From Lachnospiraceae bacterium (GTDB lineage Bacteria; Bacillota; Clostridia; Lachnospirales; Lachnospiraceae): a stretch of DNA of 64,000 nt. Location: assembly GCA_910574885.1 (NCBI GenBank), contig CAJTDD010000002.1, positions 62,001 through 126,000 on the forward strand, written 5' to 3'. Each line of letters opens with the position of its first letter. Within the stretch, counting starts at the first letter, position 1. The notes below the pieces were generated by a model. It had not been told where the DNA came from and searched no databases. It was given only the letters and a program-made list of their open reading frames with translations. Shown here one piece after another: positions 17,783-26,411 of this stretch. The translations under genes were made by a program, and so were the position numbers.

Positions 17783-18010
17783 TCATATCTTAATCAGAAA
17801 GCTTCTCACCAGCTCGTCGTAGCAATCCTCGCACAGATCGAACTGGTCTACCTGGTTGTCCTTTCTGGAATGATATCCCCAGCGCTTCTCCACTTCCAGT
17901 ACATCCTCCTGGGGAACCCCTCTTTGTACCAGAATTTCCTTACCACATTTATTACAAATAATCTTCTCAACGTTCTTTGTTCTCTCTAACTCTATCCTAT
18001 ACTGGCGCAT
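17783..18010 (-). CDS. small zinc-ribbon protein of unknown function
   Basis: A 75-residue protein starting MRQYRIELERTKNVEKI. It has two C-x2-C pairs, CNKCGKEI near residue 18 and CEDCYDEL near residue 62, likely to bind one zinc ion. Its C-terminus, YDELVRSFLI, is common to a small conserved clostridial family. I start at the ATG at 18010 because AGGAGG is 6 bases upstream; the frame extends upstream to 18100 without a better site. It lies directly before rnz. Role unknown. Confidence 0.75.
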   Translation of the reverse strand: MRQYRIELERTKNVEKIICNKCGKEILVQRGVPQEDVLEVEKRWGYHSRKDNQVDQFDLCEDCYDELVRSFLIKI

Positions 18011-18164
18011 ACAATTCCTCCTGTCGGTATCCTGCGATCTACGAAATAATCCCAGATACTTCTTCTTTCTTGTTACGCCTATATTATAACGTCTTCCCAA
18101 TCTGCTTTCCAGTGGGAACTACTGTCATACCTGCCATGGTTCTTCCATAACTCCAAAAATCTTC

Positions 18165-18680
18165 TTACATGTCCTTACTCATCAGGACCGCGTCTTCGCA
18201 AGGCTCCGTATAATAAGCCTTGCGGATTCCATCCACCGTAAATCCACATTTCCGGTAGAAAGAAACCGCCGCCTGATTGCCCTGCCTGACCTCAAGCATC
18301 AGCCTGCCAATCCCTTTTTCCTTGCATATCACCGCCAGCTGCCCGAACAGAGCACGGGCAGCCCCTTGGCGGCGATATGCCGAATCTACGGCAATCCTTG
18401 CGATTTCCCCCTCATCCAACACGTAATACAGAATCACATATCCGGCGAAGGATTCTCCTTTCCATATGCCAAGCGCCAACGTATGGTTCTGGCGCAATGT
18501 CTCACGGATTCCGTTTTCCGTCCATGCATCTGAAAATATCCGTCCCTCCAAAGCCGCCAAATCGGAGAGTTCCTTCTCCTGCCCATATTGAATCTCACAA
18601 ATGCGCCATTCTACCGATTTATCCTGAATCCTGCGCAGGTTCTCCTTCTCCTGCCCATACCGCTCCTCTTGAATTCTCAT
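18165..18680 (-). CDS. rimI: ribosomal-protein-alanine N-acetyltransferase RimI
   Basis: A 171-residue GNAT protein. The IARIAVDSAYRRQGAARALFGQL acetyl-CoA motif, MLEVRQGNQAAVSFYRKCGFTVDGIRKAYY and the final DAVLMSKDM are standard for RimI, which acetylates the N-terminal Ala of ribosomal protein S18. The usual start would be near the CEIQYGQEKELSDLAALE segment. About 25 residues lie before it and include a short repeat (RYGQEKENLRR and QYGQEKELSD), so the true start may be internal. In many bacteria rimI is clustered with tsaB and tsaD, as here. Confidence 0.9.
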   Translation of the reverse strand: MRIQEERYGQEKENLRRIQDKSVEWRICEIQYGQEKELSDLAALEGRIFSDAWTENGIRETLRQNHTLALGIWKGESFAGYVILYYVLDEGEIARIAVDSAYRRQGAARALFGQLAVICKEKGIGRLMLEVRQGNQAAVSFYRKCGFTVDGIRKAYYTEPCEDAVLMSKDM

Positions 18681-18686
18681 TACCTC

Positions 18687-19721
18687 TCATAACTCCTCAA
18701 TATCACGGATCAGCTCCTCCACTGCCGACTCCTGCGTCGCCCAGCTGGTACAGAAACGCACCGCGCTATGGGAATCATCCACTGCCTCCCAAAATGCAAA
18801 GGTATACTTCTCCTTTAACCTCTCCATATGGTCATTAGGCAGAATCGGGAACTGCTGGTTCGTATACGAATCGAACCTAAGCCCGTACCCTTTCTTTGTA
18901 AATGCATCCTTTAACCGCATGGCAAGCCCGTCCGCCCGTTTCGCAATCTCAAAATACAGCCCGTCCGTAAAAAGGGTATCGAACTGAATCCCCAAAAGCC
19001 GTCCCTTGGCAAGCATTCCTCCATGCTGTTTGATAAAATACCGGAAATCCTTCCGAAACATCGGATTCGCAATCACCACCGCCTCACCGAACAGCGCACC
19101 GACTTTCGTCCCGCCAATATAAAACACATCCGTAAGCTTTGCAATGTCTTCAAGCGTAAGGTCGTTCGCCTCCGACATCAATCCATATCCCATCCTCGCA
19201 CCGTCCAGAAACAGAGGAAGCGACAATTCCCGGCACACGTCATGCAGCGCCTGAAGCTCTTCCTTACTGTAAAGCGTCCCATTCTCCGTCGGCTGGGAAA
19301 TGTACACCATCCCCGGCTGTACCATATGCTCGTGATCCTTATCATTCCAATGGGCCTCATAAGCCATACGCACCTGACCCGCACGAATCTTGCCGTCCTC
19401 GCTTGGAAGCGGAAGCACCTTATGACCTACCGCCTCAACCGCCCCTGTCTCATGGACATTGATATGCCCGGTAGACGCTGCCAGAACGCCCTGATGGGGA
19501 CGGAGCATGGCGCTGATAACGGTAAAATTGGTCTGTGTGCCGCCCACAAGGAAATGTACCTCCACATCCGCGCCGCCGCACGCCGCACGAATCTTCTCCC
19601 TGGCCCCGGCGCAGAACGGATCTTCTCCGTACCCTGCCGTCTGTAGGAGATTTGTCTCTCCCAACCTCTTAAAAATCAGAGGATGCGCTCCCTCCAGATA
19701 ATCACATTCAAATCGAATCAT
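18687..19721 (-). CDS. low-specificity threonine aldolase family protein
   Basis: A 344-residue PLP enzyme of the beta-eliminating lyase/threonine aldolase group. The PLP lysine is in FYIGGTKVGALFGE, the HINVHETGAVEAVGHKV segment stacks the cofactor, and LFLDGARMGYGL holds the Asp that binds the pyridine nitrogen. It would split L-threonine or allo-threonine to glycine and acetaldehyde. It sits between rimI and tsaB; its first 14 bases overlap the end of tsaB. Since t6A is built from threonine, the position is curious, but there is no evidence of a direct link. Confidence 0.88.
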   Translation of the reverse strand: MIRFECDYLEGAHPLIFKRLGETNLLQTAGYGEDPFCAGAREKIRAACGGADVEVHFLVGGTQTNFTVISAMLRPHQGVLAASTGHINVHETGAVEAVGHKVLPLPSEDGKIRAGQVRMAYEAHWNDKDHEHMVQPGMVYISQPTENGTLYSKEELQALHDVCRELSLPLFLDGARMGYGLMSEANDLTLEDIAKLTDVFYIGGTKVGALFGEAVVIANPMFRKDFRYFIKQHGGMLAKGRLLGIQFDTLFTDGLYFEIAKRADGLAMRLKDAFTKKGYGLRFDSYTNQQFPILPNDHMERLKEKYTFAFWEAVDDSHSAVRFCTSWATQESAVEELIRDIEEL

Positions 19722-20439
19722 TCCCTAATCTCTCCCTTCTCTCACGTTCCGCCTGGGAAACTCGGAGATAGTCCGGCTGATGCTCCGCCGCAGACTCCAT
19801 CTTTCCCGCCCGGTAATACTGGATAGCAAGGGTGCCGATTGCCGCCGCCCTCTGCCGGTTCATGTGCGCCGGTGCAAACGATATCCTAACCCCCGCCATA
19901 ATCCGCTCCACAAGGGCTTCACAAAATACCGGTACGCCGTCGCCTAAAAATACGACCTCCCTGTCATACGCACAGAGTTTCCCGCCCAGCTCCTCGATAC
20001 TGACCGCCATCTGATCCTCTATGACCACAAGTTCATTTCCCTCAAACTCATAAATCCCCGTATAGACCTGCCCTCTTCTTGCATCCATGATTGGGCAGAC
20101 AATCTTGTCCGAGCCGCATAGATTGTACGCAAGCCCGTGTAGAGTAGGCACATGGATTAACGGTTTTGAGAGTGCAAGCCCTAGCCCCTTCGCCGTAGCC
20201 GACCCAATCCTCAGCCCGGTAAACGAACCTGGCCCTGCCGCTACCGCAATCGCATCTATGGTATCCAAATCAAGCTCTATCATCTTCGCCACATCATCCA
20301 GCATGGGAAGCAGCGTCTGGGAATGGGTCTTCTTATAATTCACCGTATACTCCGCAACCGTCACTTCCTCAATCGCCCCTGTCTCCACTACCGCTACGCT
20401 TGCCACAAGCCCGGAGCTGTCCATTGCTAGTATTCGCAT
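19708..20439 (-). CDS. tsaB: tRNA threonylcarbamoyladenosine biosynthesis protein TsaB
   Basis: A 243-residue TsaB, an inactive paralogue of TsaD that holds the t6A synthesis complex together. The N-terminus MRILAMDSSGLVASVAVVE and the AIAVAAGPGSFTGLRIGSATAKGLGLAL signature are unmistakable. It lacks the metal-binding H-x3-H motif, as expected. The start overlaps the tsaE stop by 13 bases and the stop overlaps the threonine aldolase start, so translation of the three is coupled. Confidence 0.95.
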   Translation of the reverse strand: MRILAMDSSGLVASVAVVETGAIEEVTVAEYTVNYKKTHSQTLLPMLDDVAKMIELDLDTIDAIAVAAGPGSFTGLRIGSATAKGLGLALSKPLIHVPTLHGLAYNLCGSDKIVCPIMDARRGQVYTGIYEFEGNELVVIEDQMAVSIEELGGKLCAYDREVVFLGDGVPVFCEALVERIMAGVRISFAPAHMNRQRAAAIGTLAIQYYRAGKMESAAEHQPDYLRVSQAERERRERLGNDSI

Positions 20440-20918
20440 ATGCTAATCCTCCGATAATCGAATCCCTTCTCCAAATCCTTCTCAATCTTAATCTCCGTAT
20501 AATGTTCCGGCAGAATCTCCCGGATTAAATCCGCCCACTCAATCAGGCTCACGCCCCCGCCGTAAATATAATCCTCAAAGCCAATCTCCTCCATCTCTTC
20601 TGCGTCCCCAATTCGGTATACGTCAAAATGGTAAAAGGGCAGCCGCCCCTCCTCGTAAACCTGCACAATGGTAAACGTAGGGCTGCTGACAGGTTCCATA
20701 ATTCCAAGTCCTGCGGCAAACCCTTGGGTAAATACAGTCTTCCCGACTCCAAGATCTCCCACCAGCGTATACACCTGTCCTGCCAAAGAGCGCTTTCCCA
20801 TCCGAACACCCAGTTCATAGGTTTCACGTTCGGCTTTCGTCTCAGTCACTACAAGAGCTTCCTCTCTATTCGCTTTTGTCTCCTCAAGAACTTTCTCCCT
20901 ATTCGCTTCTGTCTCCAT
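20427..20918 (-). CDS. tsaE: tRNA threonylcarbamoyladenosine biosynthesis ATPase TsaE
   Basis: A 163-residue P-loop ATPase that recycles the TsaBD complex. Walker A is LVGDLGVGKTVFTQGFAAGLG, followed by VSSPTFTIVQVYEEGRLPFYHFDVYR and the ISLIEWAD-type motif (VSLIEWADLI). Before the domain there are about 25 extra charged residues with an imperfect repeat (EANREKVLEE, KANREEALVV), not usual for TsaE. The start is supported by GGGGAG, so the extension appears real. It is the first gene of the minus-strand maturation cluster. Confidence 0.94.
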   Translation of the reverse strand: METEANREKVLEETKANREEALVVTETKAERETYELGVRMGKRSLAGQVYTLVGDLGVGKTVFTQGFAAGLGIMEPVSSPTFTIVQVYEEGRLPFYHFDVYRIGDAEEMEEIGFEDYIYGGGVSLIEWADLIREILPEHYTEIKIEKDLEKGFDYRRISICEY

Positions 20919-21054
20919 AGAAACTCTCCCCGATATTCTCTCCTTCTATATCCCGGCATTTCTTCCCGCCGCCCCGTCATTATAACATATCTTTTCTTCT
21001 TTCGCTACTCATGATATACTTATTTTGCAAACATACTCAAAGGAGGAAGTCTAC

Positions 21055-21423
21055 ATGAAATTTACATTTTACCACAACAATATCAATGTACTGGATCTTG
21101 GAAAATCAATCGAATTCTACAAAAAAGCGCTCGGGCTTACGGTCACAAAAAAGGTGGAATCCGAAGACGGCAGTTTCAAACTGGCGTTTCTTGGCGACGG
21201 GACAACCCCGCACCTTTTAGAGCTCACGTGGCTTAGGGACATGGACAGGCCCTATAACCTTGGGGACAACGAATCCCATCTTGCAATGCGGGTAGACGAT
21301 ATGGACGCTGCTCTGGCGCTCCACAAAGAAATGGACTGCGTATGCTTCGAGAATCCCGAGATGGGTATTTATTTCATCAATGACCCTGACGGATACTGGA
21401 TTGAAATCTGTCCGGCTGAATAA
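21055..21423 (+). CDS. VOC family (glyoxalase I-like) protein
   Basis: A 122-residue vicinal oxygen chelate domain. It begins FYHNNINVLDLGKSIEFYKKALGL and ends GIYFINDPDGYWIEICP, the paired beta-alpha-beta-beta-beta modules of lactoylglutathione lyase and its relatives. Metal ligands are probably His59-region, Glu and the final Glu (IEICP). It could isomerise the hemithioacetal of methylglyoxal, or act on another small molecule. The ATG at 21055 follows AGGAGG by 8 bases. A hairpin at 21528 closes the unit. Confidence 0.85.
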   Translation: MKFTFYHNNINVLDLGKSIEFYKKALGLTVTKKVESEDGSFKLAFLGDGTTPHLLELTWLRDMDRPYNLGDNESHLAMRVDDMDAALALHKEMDCVCFENPEMGIYFINDPDGYWIEICPAE

Positions 21424-21527
21424 ACATGTATGCAAGATAAGCTTTGTCCGTCTGGCTAAACGTATAAAGCGCAGGGCAGCTTCCTGACATCCCCGCCAAG
21501 TAACCACGTCACATTTGATACAAAAAT

Positions 21528-21568
21528 AATAAGGCGTTTCCCCCGTTTTAAAGGGTGGACGCCTTATT
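21528..21568. terminator. bidirectional hairpin between VOC and RibD_C genes
   Basis: AATAAGGCGT (21528-21537) pairs with ACGCCTTATT (21559-21568), with further CC/GG pairs inside. It sits between convergent genes, with short A/T flanks on both sides. Confidence 0.65.
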
Positions 21569-21614
21569 TGGTGCTTGATATCAGTCCGGTTCTTCTCAAA
21601 GTTCTCGCAAATCG

Positions 21615-22298
21615 TCAGTGAATTACCCTATAACGCAATCTAAGATACGAGTTTTCCAAAACTACACATTCTTGCAATTTCAACACACCTAATCTTGATA
21701 ATTCGCTTTCTGACAATAAGGATTTTCCATCAATTAAAGTAGAGGTATCTTTACCGCCAACTAATACAGGCGCTACAACAATATCAAGATAATCTATCAG
21801 CTTTTCACGGAGAAACAGTTCATTTAATGTACCGCCAGTTTGTATCGTTATTCTCTCACAACTATATTGTGATTTGAGTTTTGTAAGAACATCTTTCAAC
21901 GATAGTTGTTCATTTTGATAAATGATATGGAGATTATCTTCTTCTATTTCAAATGCCGGATGTTTTGCGTTGGATGTAACCAACACAAATTGTTTTGATA
22001 AAGCACAAAGATAACGTACCCCATGTTCTTTTAAATGACTATTATCAATTACAACAAAAGAGACGGGCGTTTTATTTGGCATGTCCGCTGAGTTAATACC
22101 GATTTTGGCTTGCACTCTTCCAGAATTAAGCGACCATAAATCTGTTGTCTGTTCTATTTCATAATATTGATGCAATCCTTCTTTAACTCCTGCAATTTTA
22201 GGAAAATCCTTATCCACATCTAAATGATCTGATGCTCCAGTGCTGATTTTACCATCAACAGACATTAGCATAAATAGTGTTGTAATAGGTCTGTCCAT
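21615..22298 (-). CDS. RibD C-terminal-domain reductase (dihydrofolate reductase-like fold)
   Basis: A 227-residue protein consisting of the RibD_C reductase domain: FMLMSVDGKISTG at the start, ITIQTGGTLNELFLREKLIDYLDIVVAPVLVGG at the NADPH-binding end and a LGVLKLQECVVLENSYLRLRYRV close. In riboflavin synthesis this domain reduces the ribosylamino-pyrimidine; stand-alone forms have varied substrates. The deaminase half of RibD is absent. The codons are much more AT-rich than those of the neighbours, suggesting later acquisition. It lies next to the riboflavin transporter gene ribU, so a flavin-related role is possible but not shown. Confidence 0.82.
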   Translation of the reverse strand: MDRPITTLFMLMSVDGKISTGASDHLDVDKDFPKIAGVKEGLHQYYEIEQTTDLWSLNSGRVQAKIGINSADMPNKTPVSFVVIDNSHLKEHGVRYLCALSKQFVLVTSNAKHPAFEIEEDNLHIIYQNEQLSLKDVLTKLKSQYSCERITIQTGGTLNELFLREKLIDYLDIVVAPVLVGGKDTSTLIDGKSLLSESELSRLGVLKLQECVVLENSYLRLRYRVIH

Positions 22299-22379
22299 TT
22301 GCTCCCTCCGACTTCATTCTCCGCTTTTTTAGCACAACAGATATAAGCTGCTTAAAAGAATTCTTTTCTCCATCGGGCA

Positions 22380-23009
22380 TTACATGCCATGTTTCAGAAT
22401 TGGACTAATCTTCTTATAAATCAGAAGCACAATCACAGATACCAAAAATCCTTTCAGCAGGTTAAAAGGCGCCACCGCAAATACGGCAAATGTTCCAAGC
22501 CCCGTAATATGGCTGTTCACAGCCGAACCCATCCCAATCAGCGCATCCATCGGCATCCCAAAGGCTTTTGCATAGGCAGGAAGCAGCACGAACGCATTTA
22601 AAAAGCACCCCACGGCCGTCATAAATAACGTCCCGATAACCATCCCTAAAACCGCCCCGGATTTGGTCCGTTTCTTCTTATAGATTATTGCCGCCGGAAC
22701 CACCATGGAACAGCCAATCAGGAAATTCGCAAATTCCCCGACTCCTGCCGTGTCTGTCCCGTTAATAGCAAAGTTCAGCAGGATTTTCAGAAACTCTATC
22801 ACTGCTCCCGCAGCAGGCCCCATGGTAAAACATCCCACCATAACTGGGACTTCACTGAAATCAATCTCGTAAAATGCCGGTGCAAAAGGCAGAGGGATCT
22901 CAAAAAGCATCAGCACCACCGATATAGCAGCAAGCATCCCCATCTGCGCCATCCGCCTTACATTCGTCTTTTGCCTTGCATTTGCAGGCGTTACTGTATC
23001 CATATTCAT
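22380..23009 (-). CDS. ribU: riboflavin ECF transporter S component RibU
   Basis: A 209-residue membrane protein with about six helices. The conserved EIPLPFAPAFYEIDFSEVPVMVG loop and the EFLKILLNF and GEFANFLIGC segments are characteristic of RibU, the substrate-binding subunit that captures riboflavin for the shared ECF energy-coupling module. The EcfA/A'/T genes are not here. The ATG at 23009 (or 23003) follows GGAGGG. I looked for an FMN riboswitch in the short upstream region shared with the divergent gene and found none. Confidence 0.9.
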   Translation of the reverse strand: MNMDTVTPANARQKTNVRRMAQMGMLAAISVVLMLFEIPLPFAPAFYEIDFSEVPVMVGCFTMGPAAGAVIEFLKILLNFAINGTDTAGVGEFANFLIGCSMVVPAAIIYKKKRTKSGAVLGMVIGTLFMTAVGCFLNAFVLLPAYAKAFGMPMDALIGMGSAVNSHITGLGTFAVFAVAPFNLLKGFLVSVIVLLIYKKISPILKHGM

Positions 23010-23101
23010 AACACCCTCCCCCGAAGAACTCATTTATTTTGCAGAATCATTATAGTCCATTCTATATATGATTTCAAGCGATTTCTTCTTGACTTTTTCA
23101 C

Positions 23102-23130
23102 TTGATTTTGTCTACTAAAATAGATATACT
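23102..23130 (+). promoter_or_regulatory. promoter of the methyltransferase gene
   Basis: TTGATT (23102-23107) and TATACT (23125-23130) with a 17-base spacer, about 45 bases upstream of the ATG at 23175. Confidence 0.55.
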
Positions 23131-23174
23131 AAATCAGTAATTAAGAAGGTTCAGATAAGAAAGGAATTTCAGAC

Positions 23175-24032
23175 ATGTGGATTGCAGATAAATGGAAAGA
23201 TTATGAAATCATAGATTGCAGCAAAGGCGAGAAATTAGAACGGTGGGGCAGTTACCTCTTGGTTCGCCCAGACCCCCAGGTCATCTGGGATACCCCCAGA
23301 ACTGACGACGGCTGGACGCACAGGAACGGACATTACCACCGGAGCAAAAAGGGCGGCGGGGAATGGGAGTTCTTCCAGTTGCCCAAGCAGTGGCAGATCC
23401 ATTACCAAAGCCTTACGTTTAACCTAAAACCTTTCAGCTTCAAACATACGGGGCTGTTCCCAGAGCAGGCGGCAAACTGGGACTGGTTCTCAGAAAAAAT
23501 CCGCAATGCGAAAAGACCGATAAAGGTGCTAAACCTGTTTGCCTATACAGGCGGAGCCACCCTAGCCGCCGCAGAAGCCGGGGCAAACGTTACCCATGTA
23601 GACGCCTCAAAGGGCATGGTCGCCTGGGCGAAAGAAAACGCCGCTTCTTCCGGGCTGTCGGACAAGCCAATCCGCTGGCTGGTAGACGACTGTGTCAAAT
23701 TTGTAGAACGTGAAATCCGCCGCGGAAACCATTACGACGCCGTGATTATGGACCCTCCTTCTTACGGACGTGGACCTAAGGGCGAGATCTGGAAGATTGA
23801 GGACTCCATCCATCCGCTAATCAAGCTGTGTGCAGGGATTTTGCCGGATGAACCACTATTTTTCCTGGTCAACTCCTACACTACCGGGCTTGCCCCTGCC
23901 GTGCTGACTTATATGCTGAGTACGGAACTTAAAAAGTACGGCGGCGCAGTGGCCTCCCAGGAGATTGGGCTTCCCGTCAGCCGCACAGGGCTATGCCTTC
24001 CTTGCGGTGCTTCCGGGAGGTGGGAAATCTAG
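23175..24032 (+). CDS. class I SAM-dependent methyltransferase (RlmI-like, rRNA type)
   Basis: A 285-residue protein. The C-terminal two thirds form a Rossmann methyltransferase: VLNLFAYTGGATLAAAEAGANVTHVDASKGMVAWAKENA is motif I and the ribose-binding Asp, and YDAVIMDPPSYGRGP is motif IV with the DPPSYG catalytic loop typical of cytosine- or guanine-N2/C5 methyltransferases of the RlmI/RlmK group. The N-terminal 90 residues probably bind RNA. It most likely methylates 23S rRNA; the position is not known. The gene has its own promoter and ends just before a very long palindrome. Confidence 0.85.
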   Translation: MWIADKWKDYEIIDCSKGEKLERWGSYLLVRPDPQVIWDTPRTDDGWTHRNGHYHRSKKGGGEWEFFQLPKQWQIHYQSLTFNLKPFSFKHTGLFPEQAANWDWFSEKIRNAKRPIKVLNLFAYTGGATLAAAEAGANVTHVDASKGMVAWAKENAASSGLSDKPIRWLVDDCVKFVEREIRRGNHYDAVIMDPPSYGRGPKGEIWKIEDSIHPLIKLCAGILPDEPLFFLVNSYTTGLAPAVLTYMLSTELKKYGGAVASQEIGLPVSRTGLCLPCGASGRWEI

Positions 24033-24046
24033 TATAACCCTCGCCA

Positions 24047-24114
24047 AATGAACTCCCTTCCGGATAGACAAGTGTACCCTTGGGTATACTTGTCTATCCG
24101 GAAGGGAGTTCATT
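24047..24114. repeat. 33-bp-arm near-perfect palindrome
   Basis: Arms 24047-24079 and 24082-24114 are inverted repeats with a single mismatch around a 2-base centre. It lies between the convergent methyltransferase and kinase genes and probably ends transcription from both sides. The arm length is well above that of ordinary terminators, and no U-tract follows. Confidence 0.8.
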
Positions 24115-24177
24115 CGTTCCGTTATATATTCGCCACCGTCTATGGACGGGCCTATGAATGGGCGTCAAACCAAGCTT

Positions 24178-25299
24178 CTAGCCGATTCCCTGGTATTTCT
24201 TAACAATCCCCTGCATCGTCTCCCATTTTGTTTCCATATCCGCAACCAGCTTAAACTGTGTACGGCATCGGTCAAGATTATGTCCTTCCCTGTGAATCTT
24301 GAAATACCGATCCCCCTGGAGATAATCCGTAAGGAAACGCATACCGCACTCAAAGGTCATAACCTTTGCCCCCATCGGAAGCAATTCAATCTCTTTACTG
24401 GTCAGCCTTCCCGCACATCCTTCAATAAATCCCTTTGCATACAAGTCAAACAAGTCCATACTGCAAGATACCTTGGATAAATCTTTCTCATCCTCCGCCG
24501 CAGTGCTGGCGCCGAAACGGATAGAATCGCCGAAATCATTCATTGCAAGCCCTGGCATAACCGTATCCAGATCGATTACGCAGATTCCTTTTCCCGTCTT
24601 ATTGTCAATCATGATATTATTCAGCTTCGTATCATTGTGGGTAACGCGAAGCGGCAGTTCTCCCTTATCCTGAAGCTCGGAGAAATAATTGGCAACATCT
24701 TCCCTATCCAGCACAAACTGAATCTCTTCTTTTACAGAAGCAGCTCTTCCCAATATATCCTCTTCCACTGCTTTCTTAAATACGCCAAACCTTGCACGCG
24801 TGTCATGAAATCCAACAATTGTCTCATTCAGCGTATCCGCCGGATAATCCGCCAGCATACACTGGAAATTACCGAATGCAACTGCGCTCTGGTAAAAATG
24901 CTCCGGCTTCTCTACCACATCATAACTGGTAGCATCCGTAATAAACTTATAAGAACGCCAATAGTCTCCATAAGAATCACGGTAATATGGCTTGCCATCA
25001 TATGCAGGAATCACATTCAGCGTCTCCCGCTCCGGATCTCCGCCATTCTTAATGATCTGCTCCCTGAGATACGCCGTAACACCCATGACATTCTCCATCA
25101 GTTCCGTTGGCTGCTTAAATACATCTTTGTTCATCTTCTGCAAAATTACCTTGATGTTACCCATACCAGAAATCTGGAATGTCAGAAGATATGTGTCGTT
25201 AATATGCCCGTTTCCATAGGCGCAGCCTCTCATAAGTCTTCCGTTATACTGAAAATTTCCAATTACTTCTGCTATCTGAATTGGTGATGCTTCTCCCAT
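24178..25299 (-). CDS. N-acetylhexosamine 1-kinase-like phosphotransferase (NahK/LnpB)
   Basis: A 373-residue protein of the aminoglycoside-phosphotransferase fold. The catalytic loop is LRVTHNDTKLNNIMID and the metal-binding segment is CVIDLDTVMPGLAMNDFGDSIRFG. Length and motifs match NahK of bifidobacteria, which phosphorylates GlcNAc or GalNAc at C1 after GH112 cleavage of lacto-N-biose or galacto-N-biose. The ATG overlaps the uridylyltransferase stop (TAATG) and is preceded by GGAGGA, so the two are coupled. Together with the phosphorylase about 2 kb upstream this supports the NahK assignment over other kinases of the fold. Confidence 0.85.
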   Translation of the reverse strand: MGEASPIQIAEVIGNFQYNGRLMRGCAYGNGHINDTYLLTFQISGMGNIKVILQKMNKDVFKQPTELMENVMGVTAYLREQIIKNGGDPERETLNVIPAYDGKPYYRDSYGDYWRSYKFITDATSYDVVEKPEHFYQSAVAFGNFQCMLADYPADTLNETIVGFHDTRARFGVFKKAVEEDILGRAASVKEEIQFVLDREDVANYFSELQDKGELPLRVTHNDTKLNNIMIDNKTGKGICVIDLDTVMPGLAMNDFGDSIRFGASTAAEDEKDLSKVSCSMDLFDLYAKGFIEGCAGRLTSKEIELLPMGAKVMTFECGMRFLTDYLQGDRYFKIHREGHNLDRCRTQFKLVADMETKWETMQGIVKKYQGIG

Positions 25300-26225
25300 T
25301 ATACTTCCTCCCACAGGTGCTCCGGATAGAGCCCTTCTTCTTTCATTTTCTGAATTGCCGCTACAACCACCGGCTTATCCTCTTTATAAGTTACTCCATA
25401 CCATTTATCCGCAGATTTAAGAACAGCCACAGTCGCACGTCCCTCTCCTAAAAGATCGCTCACAACCGCAGGAAGGAAATACTCACATTTCATCGGATTG
25501 CTCTTAATTCCCTGGTCCAAAAACGCAGGAAAACGGTCGCGGATCTCTTTCAAAATGCTGTGTGTGAATCCCCACATGTTCATGGAAACGGTGGTGTCAC
25601 TGGCAACAGGCGTCCATGTCTCGCCGTCATCCTCCGTGAATGCAATCCCGCCGTCGCGCTTCTCAATCTTGGTTCTCTCGGTAATGCCGACCAGTTCGCC
25701 CTCCTTGTTCATCTCACAGATTCCCCGCGCCACATGTCCATTGTCCGTCACGGTGTTGGCAAGCAGGTAGCCCACCATCGTATAACGATACTTCTCATCA
25801 TCCTGATGCGCCGCCAGATAGTTGTATATCAGCTCAAACGCTTCCCTTCCATAGTAATCGTCTGCATTGATTACTGCAAAGGGACCGTCAACCTGGTCGA
25901 TACAGCTAAGCACCGCATGGGCCGTTCCCCATGGCTTCACACGGCCTTCCGGAACAGAGTATCCCTCCGGGATATTTCCAATCTCCTGAAATGCATAGGA
26001 AACCTCCATATATTTCTCTACACGGTCGCCAATCGCTTCTCTGAAATCGGCTTCATTTTCCCGCTTAATGATAAAGATTACTTTCTCAAAACCTGCCTTC
26101 CTGGCATCATACAGGGAAAAATCCATGATAATATGACCTTCGTCATCCACTGGGTCAATCTGCTTGAGACCTCCATAACGGCTCCCCATTCCTGCCGCCA
26201 TGATTACTAATACCGGTTTATCCAT
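25299..26225 (-). CDS. UTP-hexose-1-phosphate uridylyltransferase-like nucleotidyltransferase (LnpC-like)
   Basis: A 308-residue nucleotidyltransferase. The start is VLVIMAAGMGSRYGGLKQIDPV (nucleotide-binding loop), with the AVINADDYYGREAFELIYNYL metal-binding Asp and FTHSILKEIRDRFP later. It resembles UTP-glucose-1-P uridylyltransferases but is of the group seen next to NahK in lacto-N-biose loci, where it makes UDP-GlcNAc/GalNAc or UDP-Gal. The ATG at 26225 follows GGAGGT. It is first in a two-gene unit with the kinase and divergent from the AraC regulator. Confidence 0.82.
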   Translation of the reverse strand: MDKPVLVIMAAGMGSRYGGLKQIDPVDDEGHIIMDFSLYDARKAGFEKVIFIIKRENEADFREAIGDRVEKYMEVSYAFQEIGNIPEGYSVPEGRVKPWGTAHAVLSCIDQVDGPFAVINADDYYGREAFELIYNYLAAHQDDEKYRYTMVGYLLANTVTDNGHVARGICEMNKEGELVGITERTKIEKRDGGIAFTEDDGETWTPVASDTTVSMNMWGFTHSILKEIRDRFPAFLDQGIKSNPMKCEYFLPAVVSDLLGEGRATVAVLKSADKWYGVTYKEDKPVVVAAIQKMKEEGLYPEHLWEEV

Positions 26226-26411
26226 TTTCTTACCTCCATAATTCTGATATCCGTATATTGATTGCTTCATCTGTATTTATTGTAGTACAACAAGGCCGGA
26301 AAATCTTTGTACTATATGATTCTTGATTTGCACAATCGTCATTTACGCTCTTTTCTTTTTCCGAAATATACGATAAAATATCTTATAGACTAAGTATACA
26401 GAGGTTAAGTT

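Noticed and set aside
23034..23174. FMN riboswitch upstream of ribU
   Set aside because: The gap is only about 140 bases, shared with a divergent promoter, and lacks the conserved FMN-aptamer blocks.
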